64,000 nucleotides of DNA from Stenotrophomonas maltophilia (GTDB taxonomy: Bacteria; Pseudomonadota; Gammaproteobacteria; Xanthomonadales; Xanthomonadaceae), in the NCBI GenBank assembly GCA_900113425.1, contig FOZF01000001.1, positions 1,633,283 through 1,697,282 on the forward strand, written 5' to 3'. A model generated the notes under the pieces. That model was not told the origin of the DNA and made no database searches. It saw nothing but the letters and a program-made list of their open reading frames with translations. The translations under genes and the position numbers were made by a program. This document shows positions 17,905-30,358 of the stretch, piece after piece (within the stretch, counting starts at the first letter, position 1; each line of letters starts with the position of its first letter).

Positions 17905-19253
17905 AGCGACGCTCGTTCACCGTCCGCCTGTTCCTGCGCCTGCTGCCGGTGCTGGCGCTGGCTGCCGCGCTGCCCTGGCTGCTGGCCTACTGGCTCGACC
18001 ATGGCTGGGCGGTGGCCATCGTATCCACGGTGATCCTGCTTTCCCTGATGTGGTGGGCACTGCGCCGCGCCACCGCACCGGTCCGCTCGCTGATGCGTGC
18101 GTTGTCCGGCACCACCAGCAGCTACCGCGACGGCGAGTACAACTTCGGCGTTCACTGGGAAGGCAACGACGAACTGGGTGACCTGGTGCAGGCGCATCGC
18201 GAGCTGGGCGACGTGCTGCGCGAGCAGCGCCAGGGTCTGGTGCAACGCGAACTGCTGCTGGACACGATGGTGCAGAACACGCCCGTGGCGATGCTGCTGA
18301 TCGCATCAGGCGGCGATGGCATCGCCCGTGTGGTGTTCTCCAACCTGGCTGCGCGCAAGCTGCTGCATGGCGGCTGGAAGCTGGAGGGCCAGCGCCTGGA
18401 AGAAGTGCTGGAGCAGGTGCCGGTGGAACTGCGCGACGCCATCGCCCGCGGCGGCGACAGCCTGTTCGCGGTGCAGGCCGAGGGCGAGGACGGCGACGAG
18501 GATGACGAGCAGGTCTACCACCTGTCGCGGCGCGCGTTCCATCTCAATGGACGGCCCCATGATCTGCTGCTGGTGCGTCTGCTCACCGCCGAGCTGCGCC
18601 GGCAGGAAGTCCAGACCTGGAAGAAGGTGATCCGGGTGATCAGCCACGAGCTGAACAATTCGCTGGCACCGATTGCCTCGCTGGCGCATTCGGGAGGAGA
18701 GCTGGTCAAGCGTGAGCGGTTCGACCGCCTGCCGGAGATCTTCACCACCATCGAAGATCGCGCCCGCCACCTGGAGGGGTTCATCCGCGGATATGCGCGC
18801 TTCGCCAAGCTGCCACAGCCCCAGCTGCAGACCGTGCACTGGGGCCCGTTCCTGTCCAGCCTGCGCCAGCAGATTCCGTTCGGCATGGAGCAGGAGCCGG
18901 ACGAGGAGATGAGCAGCCGCATCGATATCGCGCAGTTCGGGCAGGCGCTGCTGAACCTGCTGAAAAACGCGCACGAAGCCTGCGCGGAAGCTGATCCGCC
19001 CAACGATGACGTGCAGGTGCAGTTGACCCGCCTGCCTCAGTGGCTGCGTCTGGATGTGCTTGATCGCGGCAAAGGCATGAACGAGCAGGTACTGCAGAAT
19101 GCGTTGATGCCGTTCTATTCAACCAAGCGCAACGGCACCGGGCTGGGACTGGCGCTGACCCGGGAGATCGTGGAGGCGCACGGTGGACGGGTGTCGCTGC
19201 AGAACCGCAGTGAGGGTGGATTGTGTGTTTCGATCCTGCTGCCGGCGGGGTGA
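17901..19253 (+). CDS. Membrane sensor histidine kinase (NtrY-like)
   Basis: This 450-residue kinase has two N-terminal helices with almost no periplasmic loop (VLALAAALPWLLAYWL, AVAIVSTVILLSLMWWAL), a HAMP-like segment and a PAS-like region about residues 120-230. An H-box follows (RVISHELNNSLAPIASLAHS), then an N-box (LNLLKNAHEAC) and G-boxes (DRGKGM, GTGLGLAL). The short loop suggests it senses a membrane or cytosolic cue, perhaps envelope stress relieved by the transporter. Its ATG overlaps the regulator stop (ATGA), marking a two-component pair. Confidence 0.93.
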   Translation: MKRRSFTVRLFLRLLPVLALAAALPWLLAYWLDHGWAVAIVSTVILLSLMWWALRRATAPVRSLMRALSGTTSSYRDGEYNFGVHWEGNDELGDLVQAHRELGDVLREQRQGLVQRELLLDTMVQNTPVAMLLIASGGDGIARVVFSNLAARKLLHGGWKLEGQRLEEVLEQVPVELRDAIARGGDSLFAVQAEGEDGDEDDEQVYHLSRRAFHLNGRPHDLLLVRLLTAELRRQEVQTWKKVIRVISHELNNSLAPIASLAHSGGELVKRERFDRLPEIFTTIEDRARHLEGFIRGYARFAKLPQPQLQTVHWGPFLSSLRQQIPFGMEQEPDEEMSSRIDIAQFGQALLNLLKNAHEACAEADPPNDDVQVQLTRLPQWLRLDVLDRGKGMNEQVLQNALMPFYSTKRNGTGLGLALTREIVEAHGGRVSLQNRSEGGLCVSILLPAG

Positions 19254-19295
19254 GGTGCCGCTCCGGCAAGCGGAAGCAGAAGCGGCCGCTTCGCC

Positions 19296-19318
19296 CGCCG
19301 GGCACGGCCCGGCGCTAC
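19296..19318 (-). repeat. SMAG element
   Basis: CGCCGGGCACGGCCCGGCG followed by CTAC is a reverse-oriented SMAG copy in the gap between the kinase and the convergent acetyltransferase gene. Confidence 0.75.
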
Positions 19319-19353
19319 CCGACATCATTGGCGAAGGCACGGCGGAACGACCT

Positions 19354-19905
19354 TCAGCCATCCATCGAAGACAGGACACGCCGCATCGCTACCCGTAGAT
19401 GCATCGGAAACCCCAGTGCGGCTTCCTCCGCCATCACGGCCTGCAGCCCGTCGCCCCATTCCCCCTGGGCAAGCTCCACGAATCCCTCGCCGGCATAGAA
19501 CTGCGCATTCCATGGCACGTCTGCCAGCGTCGTCAGCACCGCGGAGCGATAGCCCCGGGTCCTGGCCATTGCCAACGCGTGCCGCAGCAATGCACGACCA
19601 TGTCCACGACGCGCATGCGCCGGGTCCACATCCATCTGCAGCACATGGAATTCGCCGCACAGCTCGCCTGCCAGCAGGTAACCGGCGATGCCGCCGCCGT
19701 CGGCGTCATCCACCACCCACAGCTGCCCACGCCGCAGTCCGTCCCGCAGCGCCTGCAGATCCAGGCCGTGGCCGGCGAACACCGGATAGGCTTCGTGGCC
19801 CCTCAGCAGTTCGCCGGCACGCTGTTCGATCGCCGGCAGCACGCCGAGCTCGTCGGCATGCGGGACCCGTGGCTCAGGATTTCTTGACCGGCCGCTTCCA
19901 GCCAT
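19354..19905 (-). CDS. GNAT-family N-acetyltransferase
   Basis: The 183 residues include a GNAT acetyl-CoA site ([20 protein letters not shown], the R/Q-x-x-G-x-A motif) preceded by [19 protein letters not shown] and followed by [13 protein letters not shown]. The substrate is not predictable. The chosen start overlaps the glmU 3' end by 32 nt, which suggests coupling, but the first 15 residues are low-complexity and the real start may be slightly internal. Confidence 0.85.
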   Translation of the reverse strand: MAGSGRSRNPEPRVPHADELGVLPAIEQRAGELLRGHEAYPVFAGHGLDLQALRDGLRRGQLWVVDDADGGGIAGYLLAGELCGEFHVLQMDVDPAHARRGHGRALLRHALAMARTRGYRSAVLTTLADVPWNAQFYAGEGFVELAQGEWGDGLQAVMAEEAALGFPMHLRVAMRRVLSSMDG

Positions 19906-21241
19906 CGATGGTTTCCTGCCGTGCGCGTGCCAGCGTCAGCTTGCCATCCGGCGCGGTGCGGGTGATGACCGACCCGGCGGCGATGGTGGCGCCCTCGCCG
20001 ATCAGCACCGGTGCCACCAGCGAGCTGTTGGAACCGATGAAGGCATTGTCGCCGATGGTCGTGGTCGACTTGTTGACGCCGTCGTAGTTGCAGGTGATGG
20101 TGCCGGCGCCGATGTTCACCTTGCTGCCGATCACCGCATCGCCCAGATAGGTCAGGTGGTTGGCCTTGCTGCCCACGCCGAGGGTCACCTTCTTGGTCTC
20201 CACGAAGTTGCCCACGTGGACGCCATCGGCAAGCACCGTGCCCGGGCGCAGCCGGGCGAACGGACCGACCGATGCGGCACCTTCGGTGACCACCCCTTCC
20301 AGGTCGCAGTGCGCGCGCACTTCGGTGCCCGGGCCGAGCGTCACGTCCTTGAGGCGATTGAACGGGCCGATGGTCACGCCATCTCCCAGCACCACCTTGC
20401 CCTCGAGAATGACATCGACATCGATGAGCACATCGCTGCCGACCGTCACGCTGCCGCGTATATCCAGCCGTGACGGGTCCAGCACGCGTGCGCCCTGCGC
20501 GCACAGCGCACGTACTGCGCGGCGCTGCCACGCGCGCTCGAGCTGCGCCAGCTGCCAGGGATCGTTCGCCCCCTCTGCTTCCTGCACGTCGGCCACCAGT
20601 GCCATCTCGGCCGGGGTGAATTCACGGGCTGCAAAGGCGAACACGTCGGTCAGGTAGTACTCGCCCTGCGCATTGCTGTTGGACAGCTGCGAGAGCCACC
20701 GGCGCAGCGCGGTCGATTCGGCGGTGATGATGCCGGTATTGATCGTGCGTACGCGCAGCTGGTCATCGCTGGCGTCCTTCTGTTCGACGATGGCGCCGAC
20801 CCGGCCCTCGGCGTCGCGCAGCACGCGGCCATAACCGGTCGGGTCATCGACATCGGCCACAAGCACGGCCAGCCGGCCCGGCTGCGCCAGCAGGTCGCGC
20901 AGCGTCTGCGCGCGGATCAACGGCACGTCGCCGTACAGCACCAGCACCTGCGCGGCGTCGGGCACCTGCGGCATCGCCTGCGCGACCGCATGGCCGGTCC
21001 CGAGCTGCTGGGCCTGCTCGGCCCATTGCAGGTCGGTCTGGTCGGCGAAGTGACGCCGTACCGCCTCGCCACCATGGCCATACACCACGTGGATCGCAGC
21101 GGGGTCCAGCTCGCGGGCCGCAGCGATGACATGCGCGAGCATCGGCTGCCCGGCAATCGGCTGCAGTACCTTCGGCAGCGCCGACTTCATGCGCTTGCCG
21201 GCACCTGCGGCCAGGATGATCACGTGCAGGGGTTGGGTCAT
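19874..21241 (-). CDS. glmU: Bifunctional GlcN-1-P acetyltransferase / GlcNAc-1-P uridyltransferase
   Basis: This 455-residue enzyme makes UDP-GlcNAc. The N-terminal Rossmann-like uridyltransferase (residues 1-230) shows [18 protein letters not shown] and LYGDVPLI. The C-terminal left-handed beta-helix (about 250-440) carries hexapeptide repeats and the acetyltransferase site ([30 protein letters not shown]). Length and motifs are canonical. It is the second UDP-GlcNAc gene in the window besides glmS. Confidence 0.97.
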   Translation of the reverse strand: MTQPLHVIILAAGAGKRMKSALPKVLQPIAGQPMLAHVIAAARELDPAAIHVVYGHGGEAVRRHFADQTDLQWAEQAQQLGTGHAVAQAMPQVPDAAQVLVLYGDVPLIRAQTLRDLLAQPGRLAVLVADVDDPTGYGRVLRDAEGRVGAIVEQKDASDDQLRVRTINTGIITAESTALRRWLSQLSNSNAQGEYYLTDVFAFAAREFTPAEMALVADVQEAEGANDPWQLAQLERAWQRRAVRALCAQGARVLDPSRLDIRGSVTVGSDVLIDVDVILEGKVVLGDGVTIGPFNRLKDVTLGPGTEVRAHCDLEGVVTEGAASVGPFARLRPGTVLADGVHVGNFVETKKVTLGVGSKANHLTYLGDAVIGSKVNIGAGTITCNYDGVNKSTTTIGDNAFIGSNSSLVAPVLIGEGATIAAGSVITRTAPDGKLTLARARQETIDGWKRPVKKS

Positions 21242-21315
21242 GGGGGGAATCCGTGGTTCGATGACACCGATTCTAGAGCGTGGCCCGTTAACATGGATGC
21301 CCCTCCTTCTTCAGC

Positions 21316-21705
21316 ATGCCGATGAGCCTCATCCGCCAGGGAAGCACCTACCTCGTCATCGGGCTCGTGCAGCTGCTGGTCGACTGGGTGGTCTTCGTGG
21401 CGGCCACCGCACTGGGGTTGCCGGTTGCACCGGCCAACGTCACGGGGCGGCTGGCGGGGATGCTGCTGGGCTTCTGGCTCAACGGTCGCTACACGTTCGC
21501 CGAACCGGGCACGCACAAGCTGGGCTGGAAGCGCTTTGCGCGCTTCTGCGCGCTGTGGCTGCTGCTGACCGCGGCCAGCACGCTGCTGGTCAGCCTGGTC
21601 GACCAGGCCCTGGGCCTGCGCTACGCGTGGCTGGCCAAGCCGCTGGTCGAGGGCGGACTGGCGGCGGTGTCGTTCCTGCTGATGCGCCACGTGGTGTACC
21701 GCTGA
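21316..21705 (+). CDS. GtrA-like small membrane protein
   Basis: This 129-residue protein has four predicted helices: GSTYLVIGLVQLLVDWVVFV, PANVTGRLAGMLLGFWLNGRYTF, FCALWLLLTAASTLLVSLV and KPLVEGGLAAVSFLLMRHVVYR. The FWLNGRYTF segment and the terminal KP...F..N/R..V.R pattern are typical of GtrA. Family members are thought to flip or aid transfer of undecaprenyl-linked sugars. No glycosyltransferase partner is adjacent. Confidence 0.85.
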   Translation: MPMSLIRQGSTYLVIGLVQLLVDWVVFVAATALGLPVAPANVTGRLAGMLLGFWLNGRYTFAEPGTHKLGWKRFARFCALWLLLTAASTLLVSLVDQALGLRYAWLAKPLVEGGLAAVSFLLMRHVVYR

Positions 21706-21722
21706 CCGGCGTTGATCGCGCA

Positions 21723-21753
21723 CAAACAAAAACGCCGGCACGAGGCCGGCGTT
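21723..21753 (-). terminator. Terminator of the atp operon
   Basis: On the minus strand AACGCCGGC pairs with GCCGGCGTT and is followed by TTTGTTTGTG. It lies about 20 bp after atpC and also faces the end of the convergent GtrA-like gene. Confidence 0.85.
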
Positions 21754-21772
21754 CCTGTGGGTGTGGCGAGCC

Positions 21773-22195
21773 TCAGTGCTTGAGGTTCTTGCGCAGGCGC
21801 TCCAGCGCCTGCAGCTGGACCACGGCTTCGGCCAGCTTCTGCTGGGCTTCGGCCACTTCCATGGCTTCACCACGGTTGGCCAGGATGCGCTCGGCTTCTT
21901 CCTTGGCCTTGCGGACCGAGGCTTCGTCGATGTCCTGCGCGCGGATCGCGGTGTCGGCCAGCACGGTCACCACCTGCGGCTGAACCTCCAGGATGCCGCC
22001 GGAAATGGCGAAATCCAGCTGCTCGCCGTTCGGCGTGGTCACCACCACCTTGCCCGGCTTCAGGCGGGTGATCAGCGGTGCGTGCTTGGGCGCGATGCCC
22101 AGTTCGCCCAGCTCACCGGTGGCCACGACCAGGGTCGCTTCGCCACGGAAGATTTCCTGCTCGGCGCTGACGATGTCGCAACGGATCGTGCTCAT
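21773..22195 (-). CDS. atpC: ATP synthase F1 epsilon subunit
   Basis: This 140-residue subunit has an N-terminal beta-sandwich ([36 protein letters not shown]) and a C-terminal helical hairpin ([18 protein letters not shown]). It sits in the central stalk with gamma and can inhibit ATP hydrolysis. It is the last gene of the operon, 113 bp after atpD, a longer gap than elsewhere in the operon that includes GC-rich hairpin potential. Confidence 0.97.
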   Translation of the reverse strand: MSTIRCDIVSAEQEIFRGEATLVVATGELGELGIAPKHAPLITRLKPGKVVVTTPNGEQLDFAISGGILEVQPQVVTVLADTAIRAQDIDEASVRKAKEEAERILANRGEAMEVAEAQQKLAEAVVQLQALERLRKNLKH

Positions 22196-22308
22196 GCAAA
22201 TCTCTTCGCTGTTCGCGGTGGCGCGATGCCACCGTGGAGGTCCACCGGCCCGGGCGGCTGCCCGGCGCCGGCGTCAGGTCGGGCAGGATCGCTCCCGCCC
22301 CTCCCGGA

Positions 22309-24617
<2,309 letters not shown>

Positions 24618-24698
24618 CTCTTGTTTCCCGTGGCGCGGGGCCGATGCCCCGCGTTGTTCAACGGTGGAACGGGGCCAGGCCCCGTTCCCCATGCGCTG

Positions 24699-26246
24699 TT
24701 ACCAGCTGCCGGTGGTCTTGAAGTCGGCGATGCCCTTCTTGAAGGCACCTTCGATATCGTTGTCCCAGCCGCCGGTGGCGTTGACCTTGTTGATCAGCTC
24801 GCCCTGGGTGTTGGCGAAGTGGGCGTGCAGGCCCTCTTCGAACGCCAGCAGCTTGTTGACCGGCACGTCGTCGAGGTAACCCTCGTTGACGGCGTAGATC
24901 GACAGCGCCTGGTTGGCGATCGACATCGGCGCGTACTGCTTCTGCTTCATCAGCTCGGTGACGCGCTGGCCACGCTCCAGCTGCTTGCGGGTGGCTTCGT
25001 CCAGATCCGAAGCGAACTGCGCGAACGCAGCCAGCTCACGGTACTGGGCCAGCGAGATGCGGATGCCGCCCGACAGCTTCTTGATGATCTTGGTCTGCGC
25101 CGAACCACCGACGCGCGACACCGAGATACCGGCGTTCACGGCCGGGCGGATGCCGGCGTTGAACAGGTCGGTTTCCAGGAAGATCTGGCCGTCGGTGATC
25201 GAGATCACGTTGGTCGGAACGAAGGCGGACACGTCGCCGGCCTGGGTTTCGATGATCGGCAGCGCGGTCAGCGAACCGGTCTTGCCGGTGACCTTGCCTT
25301 CGGTGAACTTCTCGACGTACTCCTCGGACACGCGGGCAGCGCGTTCCAGCAGGCGCGAGTGCAGGTAGAACACGTCACCCGGGTAGGCTTCACGGCCCGG
25401 CGGGCGCTTCAGCAGCAGCGAAATCTGGCGGTAGGCAACGGCCTGCTTGGACAGATCGTCGTACACGATCAGCGCGTCTTCGCCGCGGTCCATGAAGTAC
25501 TCGCCCATGGTGCAGCCCGAGTAGGCGCTGATGTACTGCATCGCAGCCGATTCGGACGCGGTGGCGGCCACGACGATGGTGTGGGCCAGGGCGCCGTTCT
25601 CTTCCAGCTTGCGCACGATGTTGGCGATGGTCGATGCCTTCTGGCCGATCGCAACGTACACGCACTTGATGCCGGTGCCCTTCTGGTTGATCACCGCGTC
25701 GATCGCCATGGCCGTCTTGCCGGTCTGGCGGTCACCGATGATCAGCTCGCGCTGGCCACGGCCGATCGGGATCATCGAGTCGACCGACTTGTAACCGGTC
25801 TGCACCGGCTGGTCGACCGACTTGCGCCAGATCACGCCCGGCGCAACACGCTCCACCGGAGCGGTCACGTCGGTGCCCAGCGGGCCCTTGCCGTCGATCG
25901 GCTCGCCGAGTGCGTTGACGACGCGGCCCAGCAGTTCCGGACCGACCGGCACTTCCAGGATGCGGCCGGTGGTCTTGGCGACATCGCCTTCGCGCAGGTG
26001 CTCGTAGTCACCCAGGACCACGGCGCCGACCGAGTCGCGCTCCAGGTTCAGGGCCAGGGCGAAGGTGTTGTTCGGCAGTTCGATCATTTCGCCCTGCATC
26101 ACGTCGGCCAGACCGAAGATGCGCACGATGCCGTCGGACACGCTGGTCACGGTGCCTTCGTTGCGCGATTCCGCGGCCAGCTTGACCTTCTCGATGCGGT
26201 TCTTGATCAGTTCGCTGATTTCGGAGGGGTTGAGCGTGGTTGCCAT
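24699..26246 (-). CDS. atpA: ATP synthase F1 alpha subunit
   Basis: This 515-residue non-catalytic nucleotide-binding subunit starts at [19 protein letters not shown]. The P-loop is [19 protein letters not shown], and [20 protein letters not shown] is conserved. It forms the hexameric head with beta. A second Met two codons upstream is possible. Confidence 0.98.
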   Translation of the reverse strand: MATTLNPSEISELIKNRIEKVKLAAESRNEGTVTSVSDGIVRIFGLADVMQGEMIELPNNTFALALNLERDSVGAVVLGDYEHLREGDVAKTTGRILEVPVGPELLGRVVNALGEPIDGKGPLGTDVTAPVERVAPGVIWRKSVDQPVQTGYKSVDSMIPIGRGQRELIIGDRQTGKTAMAIDAVINQKGTGIKCVYVAIGQKASTIANIVRKLEENGALAHTIVVAATASESAAMQYISAYSGCTMGEYFMDRGEDALIVYDDLSKQAVAYRQISLLLKRPPGREAYPGDVFYLHSRLLERAARVSEEYVEKFTEGKVTGKTGSLTALPIIETQAGDVSAFVPTNVISITDGQIFLETDLFNAGIRPAVNAGISVSRVGGSAQTKIIKKLSGGIRISLAQYRELAAFAQFASDLDEATRKQLERGQRVTELMKQKQYAPMSIANQALSIYAVNEGYLDDVPVNKLLAFEEGLHAHFANTQGELINKVNATGGWDNDIEGAFKKGIADFKTTGSW

Positions 26247-26290
26247 CGTCAAGTCCTAGTGCCGGCAGCGGGGCCGGACGTTAAATGAAT

Positions 26291-26818
26291 TCAGTTAGCG
26301 AGCGCGGTCTGCAGGCGGGCCAGCTTGCCCTTCAGCGAACCATCGATGACCACGTCGCCGGCGTCGATCACGGCGCCGCCGATCAGCGAGGCATCGACCG
26401 CGGTGGTCACATCGACCTCGCGGTTGAAGCGCTTGCGCAGCGCGACCTTGATCGCGTCCAGCTCGCCGGCCGACAGTTCGGCAGCCGAGGTCACGGTGGC
26501 CTTGACCACGTGCTCGGCTTCGGCGCGCAGGGCGTCGAACATGCCGGAGATCTCCGGCAGCAGCGGCAGACGATGCGATTCGGCCAGGATGGCCAGGAAG
26601 CGCGAGAAGCTTTCGCCGTGGGTCACCGGCGCCAGCAGGGCGACAGCGTCGTCACGACCGAGCTCCGGGTTGGCGAGCAGGGCCGCCACGCGCGGGTCGG
26701 CGGCGACGTGGGCGGAGAACGCCAGGGCGTCCGACCACGGCGCGAACGCGCCTTCGTCGCGCGCGGTCGCGAACGCGGCGCGGGCGTACGGGCGGGCAAG
26801 CGTGAGGGCCTGGCTCAT
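26291..26818 (-). CDS. atpH: ATP synthase F1 delta subunit
   Basis: This 175-residue stator subunit (LARPYARAAFATARDEG at the N-terminus, DASLIGGAVIDAGDVVIDGSLKGKL at the C-terminus) joins F1 alpha to the b dimer. It begins 2 bp after the atpF stop. Confidence 0.96.
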   Translation of the reverse strand: MSQALTLARPYARAAFATARDEGAFAPWSDALAFSAHVAADPRVAALLANPELGRDDAVALLAPVTHGESFSRFLAILAESHRLPLLPEISGMFDALRAEAEHVVKATVTSAAELSAGELDAIKVALRKRFNREVDVTTAVDASLIGGAVIDAGDVVIDGSLKGKLARLQTALAN

Positions 26819-26820
26819 CC

Positions 26821-27291
26821 TTAGATCTCCGAGGCCAGCTCGTCGAGCAGCGCCTTGTGGGCGTTGGCGTCGATTTCGCGCTTGAGCAGCTTTTCGGCAC
26901 CGGTCACGGCCAGCGTGGACACCTGCTTGCGCAGATCTTCACGGGCACGGTTGGCGGCGGCGTCGATCTCAGCCTGGGCCAGTTCCTTCTGACGGGTGGC
27001 TTCGGTGATCGCTTCGGTACGGGCTGCGTCGACGATCTGGTTGGCGCGCGCGTGGGCCTGGTCGATGATCTCGTTGGCCTTGGTGCGGGCTTCCTTCAGC
27101 GCTTCGTTGACCTTCTCCTGCGCCTGGGCCAGATCTTTCTGGCTGCGGTCGGCAGCAGCGAGGCCTTCAGCAATCTTCTGCTGGCGCTCTTCGATCGCGT
27201 TCATCAGCGGCGGCCAGATCTTGGTCGCGATGATCCAGATCAGACCAGCGAAGGCGAGCGCCTGCGCAAGAAGGGTGAAATTGATATTCAT
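26821..27291 (-). CDS. atpF: ATP synthase F0 b subunit
   Basis: This 156-residue subunit has one N-terminal membrane helix ([20 protein letters not shown]) followed by a long charged helix ([27 protein letters not shown] and onward) that forms the peripheral stalk. The start at MNINFTL matches the family; the upstream in-frame extension does not. Confidence 0.97.
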   Translation of the reverse strand: MNINFTLLAQALAFAGLIWIIATKIWPPLMNAIEERQQKIAEGLAAADRSQKDLAQAQEKVNEALKEARTKANEIIDQAHARANQIVDAARTEAITEATRQKELAQAEIDAAANRAREDLRKQVSTLAVTGAEKLLKREIDANAHKALLDELASEI

Positions 27292-27397
27292 GGTTAGCTC
27301 GATCGCTGGTTTCGGGGTGGACGCGCCGCCGGGGCGGCGCATCCGGCCTTCATCCGAAACCGGGTGCATCAGCACCCGGTCGTCTCAAACCGCTGTA

Positions 27398-27727
<330 letters not shown>

Positions 27728-27776
27728 CTAAGGGTGATGAAACGGATGAAGGTTGAAACGCGTTGAAGCTTGAAAC

Positions 27777-28577
27777 TCAGTGAGCGTCTTCCGACAGGCT
27801 CAGGTACACGATCGACAGCATCATGAAGATGAAGGCCTGCAGCGGGATCACCAGCAGGTGGAACAGCATCCAGCCGAGGCCGAACGCACCACCGGCAATG
27901 GCGCCGAAGAAACCGGCACCACCCAGCACCCAGATCAGCAGGAACACGATTTCGCCGCCGAACATGTTGCCGAACAGTCGCATCGCCAGGGAGATCGGCT
28001 TGCTCAGCCACTCGACGATGTTGAGGATCAGGTTGAACGGCATCATCCACTTGCCGAACGGAGCCGTCAGGAACTCCTTGATGAAGCCGCCCAGTCCCTT
28101 GGACTTCAGCGCGAAGAACAGCATCAGGAAGAACACGCTGATGGCCATGCCCAGGGTGGCATTGACGTCGGCGGTCGGCACCGGCTTCCAGTAATGGATG
28201 CCCGCCAGCTCCAGCGGCTTGGCGATGAAGTCGGCCGGGATCATCTTGATGAGGTTCATCATCAGGATCCAGAAGAAGATCGTGATGGCGATCGGCGTGA
28301 CCAGCTTGCTCTTGCCGTGGTAGGTGTCCTTGGCCTGGCGGTCGACGAACTCCAGGCAGATCTCCACGAAGGCCTGCCACTTGCCCGGCACGCCAGCCGT
28401 GGCCTTGCGGGTGCCCAGCCAGAAGGCGACCACGATCACCAGGCCCATCAGGACCGCGGTGAGGAAGGTATCGACGTGGATATGCCAGAACATCCCGTCG
28501 CCGTTGCCGACCGGTGCGGTCAGGTTCTGCAGGTGATGCTGGATGTAGCTGGTAGGGGTTAGAGCCTCGCCCGCCAT
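27777..28577 (-). CDS. atpB: ATP synthase F0 a subunit
   Basis: This 266-residue, multi-helix stator subunit forms the proton half-channels. The essential arginine lies in the AMRLFGNMFGGEIVF segment, and the last helices contain FHLLVIPLQAFIFMMLSIVYLS. It is encoded between atpI and atpE as usual. Confidence 0.97.
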   Translation of the reverse strand: MAGEALTPTSYIQHHLQNLTAPVGNGDGMFWHIHVDTFLTAVLMGLVIVVAFWLGTRKATAGVPGKWQAFVEICLEFVDRQAKDTYHGKSKLVTPIAITIFFWILMMNLIKMIPADFIAKPLELAGIHYWKPVPTADVNATLGMAISVFFLMLFFALKSKGLGGFIKEFLTAPFGKWMMPFNLILNIVEWLSKPISLAMRLFGNMFGGEIVFLLIWVLGGAGFFGAIAGGAFGLGWMLFHLLVIPLQAFIFMMLSIVYLSLSEDAH

Positions 28578-28607
28578 GTGTCCGGAACCTTAGTTAATTG
28601 AATTCTG

Positions 28608-28973
28608 TCAACGCCTGGCCATCGCCAGGACCTGGAACATCAAGCCGACGGCGATACCGGCCAACAGCGCCAATGCAGGCAGCTTGAAGACCAGGAACCC
28701 CACCAGCAGGACGCCGAAAACGACTACCCACTTCGCCACGATCGCAATGATCAGCCGTGCCATTGCCGACCCCGCAGCCAGGGCACCCCCGCCCAGCGCC
28801 ATCCGTGCCGCGACCCAGCCACCGGCCGAAATCGCCACGCCGGATGCCAGGGCACCGAGCGCGTACTTCGGCCCTACCAGCAGGAAGGCCAGGGCCAGGA
28901 CAGCCACTGCGGCCAGCGGGTAGACCGCGGCGCGCAGCATCAGTCGCCGACCCGCTTCAACGGAGTTCAGCAC
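28608..28973 (-). CDS. atpI: ATP synthase-associated protein I
   Basis: This 121-residue protein has four hydrophobic segments (AAVYPLAAVAVLALAFLLVG, ALASGVAISAGGWVAARMAL, ARLIIAIVAKWVVVFGVLLVGF, ALLAGIAVGLMFQVLAM). AtpI proteins assist c-ring assembly or Mg uptake. It is the first gene of the operon, about 70 bp from the mapped -10 box. Confidence 0.93.
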   Translation of the reverse strand: MLNSVEAGRRLMLRAAVYPLAAVAVLALAFLLVGPKYALGALASGVAISAGGWVAARMALGGGALAAGSAMARLIIAIVAKWVVVFGVLLVGFLVFKLPALALLAGIAVGLMFQVLAMARR

Positions 28974-29043
28974 AGGACGTCCCGCGTGGTTGCAAGTGGA
29001 GGGCTGAGGCGGCTACAGCAGGGGGGCCTCATCGAGCCGCCAA

Positions 29044-29073
29044 ATTATAGCAATGGGACAATTTGCGAGACAA
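29044..29073 (-). promoter_or_regulatory. Sigma-70 promoter of the atp operon
   Basis: On the minus strand TTGTCT and a perfect TATAAT are separated by 18 bp. The -10 box lies about 70 bp upstream of atpI. It is the best housekeeping promoter seen in the window. Confidence 0.8.
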
Positions 29074-29280
29074 CCGCTCCCTGTTCATCCCGGAAGGGCG
29101 CAAGTTGCGGTAACGGTTACATTTTTGCGTGCCACCCAAGGGACAATGACGTCCACATGATGCTGCGGTGCAGCGTATTGAACTTTGGTCGCACGCCCGG
29201 GAACTTTCCGCGATCTGGCCGGTCCGACCTTCCGACCTGCCTGCAGCAACCTCGTCGACGCTTCGCCCCGCAGGTCCACG

Positions 29281-29316
29281 ATGGCCCCGAAGCCCGGCTC
29301 CGGGGCCATCCTTTTT
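29281..29316 (+). terminator. Orphan rho-independent terminator
   Basis: ATGGCCCCG pairs with CGGGGCCAT across an 11-nt loop, followed by CCTTTTTC. The T-run makes it plus-strand specific. No plus-strand coding gene precedes it, so it ends either an unannotated RNA or an attenuated leader of the downstream gene. Confidence 0.7.
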
Positions 29317-29433
29317 CACGGCCGTGACGGCGCTGAACCGTGTACGCGCCGTCGACCATACGTTCACGCATGGTGGACGAGCGCGTCCTGCACAGTGGAC
29401 TTCATTCTGATGAACCACTGCAAGGACTCTTCG

Positions 29434-30252
29434 ATGCGCTCCGTCCCCACTCTGCTCGCCCTCTCCCTGCTCGCCGCCGGCGCATCGTTCGCCAGCGCCG
29501 CCCATGCCGCTGAAGGCGATGACCGTTTCGCCCTGCGCCTGGGTGCGATGAACATCGATTCGGACAACACGTTGCGCGGCAACACCACTGTCGCCGGCCA
29601 GGACGTCGGTTTCTCGGAAGATTTCAAGCTCGGCGGCAAGGAATGGGAACCGCGGGTAGACGGCATGTTCCGCCTCAGCGACCGCCAGCGCTTCCTGTTC
29701 AACTACTTCAAGTACGACAAGGACCGCCGCGAGACGCTGGGCCAGGACATCTCCTTCGGCGGCGTCAACGTGCCGGCTGACAGCTTCGTCAAGGCCGAGC
29801 TGAAGTACCAGGTGGCCAGCCTGGTGTACGACTACTCCGTCGTCGACACCGACACCTTCGATCTGGGCCTGCAGCTGGGTGCCGAGTACGCCAAGGTCAG
29901 CACCAAGGGCTATGCGGACCTGGGCACCGTGTATGAGGGCCAGTTCCTGGACGAGAAGACCGACGGTGTGGCACCGGTGGTCGGTGCGCGCCTGAGCTTC
30001 ACCCCGTCCGAGAAGTGGATGATCACCCTGCAGGGTCAGTACCTCAACACCCGCTGGGGCAGCTTCGACGACTACAAGGGTGACCTGAGCCGCGCCAATG
30101 CCATCGTCGATTACCGCCTGACCAAGAACTTCGGCCTGTTTGCCGGCTACGACTGGTTCAAGCTGGATGCGGACAAGAAGGGCAGCGACGGCACCATCGG
30201 CCTGAAGCAGGAATTCAAGGGCCCGGTGGCCGGCGTCAGCTTCGTGTTCTGA
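29434..30252 (+). CDS. Outer-membrane beta-barrel protein of unknown function
   Basis: This 272-residue protein has a signal peptide (MRSVPTLLALSLLAAGASFASAAHAA). It has alternating strands typical of an OmpA/OmpW-like barrel (RQRFLFNYFKYDKD, VASLVYDYSVVDTDTFDLGLQLGAEYA, WMITLQGQYLNTRWGS) and ends GVSFVF with a terminal Phe. ATG 29434 has AAGGA 7 bp upstream and is preferred over ATG 29410. No enzymatic motif is visible. Confidence 0.85.
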   Translation: MRSVPTLLALSLLAAGASFASAAHAAEGDDRFALRLGAMNIDSDNTLRGNTTVAGQDVGFSEDFKLGGKEWEPRVDGMFRLSDRQRFLFNYFKYDKDRRETLGQDISFGGVNVPADSFVKAELKYQVASLVYDYSVVDTDTFDLGLQLGAEYAKVSTKGYADLGTVYEGQFLDEKTDGVAPVVGARLSFTPSEKWMITLQGQYLNTRWGSFDDYKGDLSRANAIVDYRLTKNFGLFAGYDWFKLDADKKGSDGTIGLKQEFKGPVAGVSFVF

Positions 30253-30283
30253 TTCCTGCCCCTTCCATCGCACTCTCTCCTGG

Positions 30284-30318
30284 CGCGGCCTCCGGAACAT
30301 CGGGGGCCGCGTTTTTTT
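30284..30318 (+). terminator. Terminator of the barrel-protein gene
   Basis: CGCGGCC pairs with GGCCGCG across a loop and is followed by seven T residues, 31 bp after the stop codon. Confidence 0.85.
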
Positions 30319-30358
30319 GTGCTGCTTTGTCCTGCCGGGGTAAAAGCGGCATGGTCGA

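Larger units (their letters stand above)
28974..29433. other. Intergenic region between atpI and the barrel-protein gene
   Basis: This 460-bp gap contains the atp promoter, a perfect GTAAC-G-GTTAC inverted repeat at 29110-29120 and a plus-strand terminator at 29281-29316 with no plus-strand gene before it. The interval 29125-29316 could therefore encode a short noncoding RNA. I cannot assign it to a known family. Confidence 0.45.

Noticed and set aside
21242-21315. A frame starting in the glmU-GtrA gap and overlapping GtrA in another frame
   Set aside because: The GtrA frame has four coherent helices; the alternative is Arg/Gly-rich and lacks any feature.
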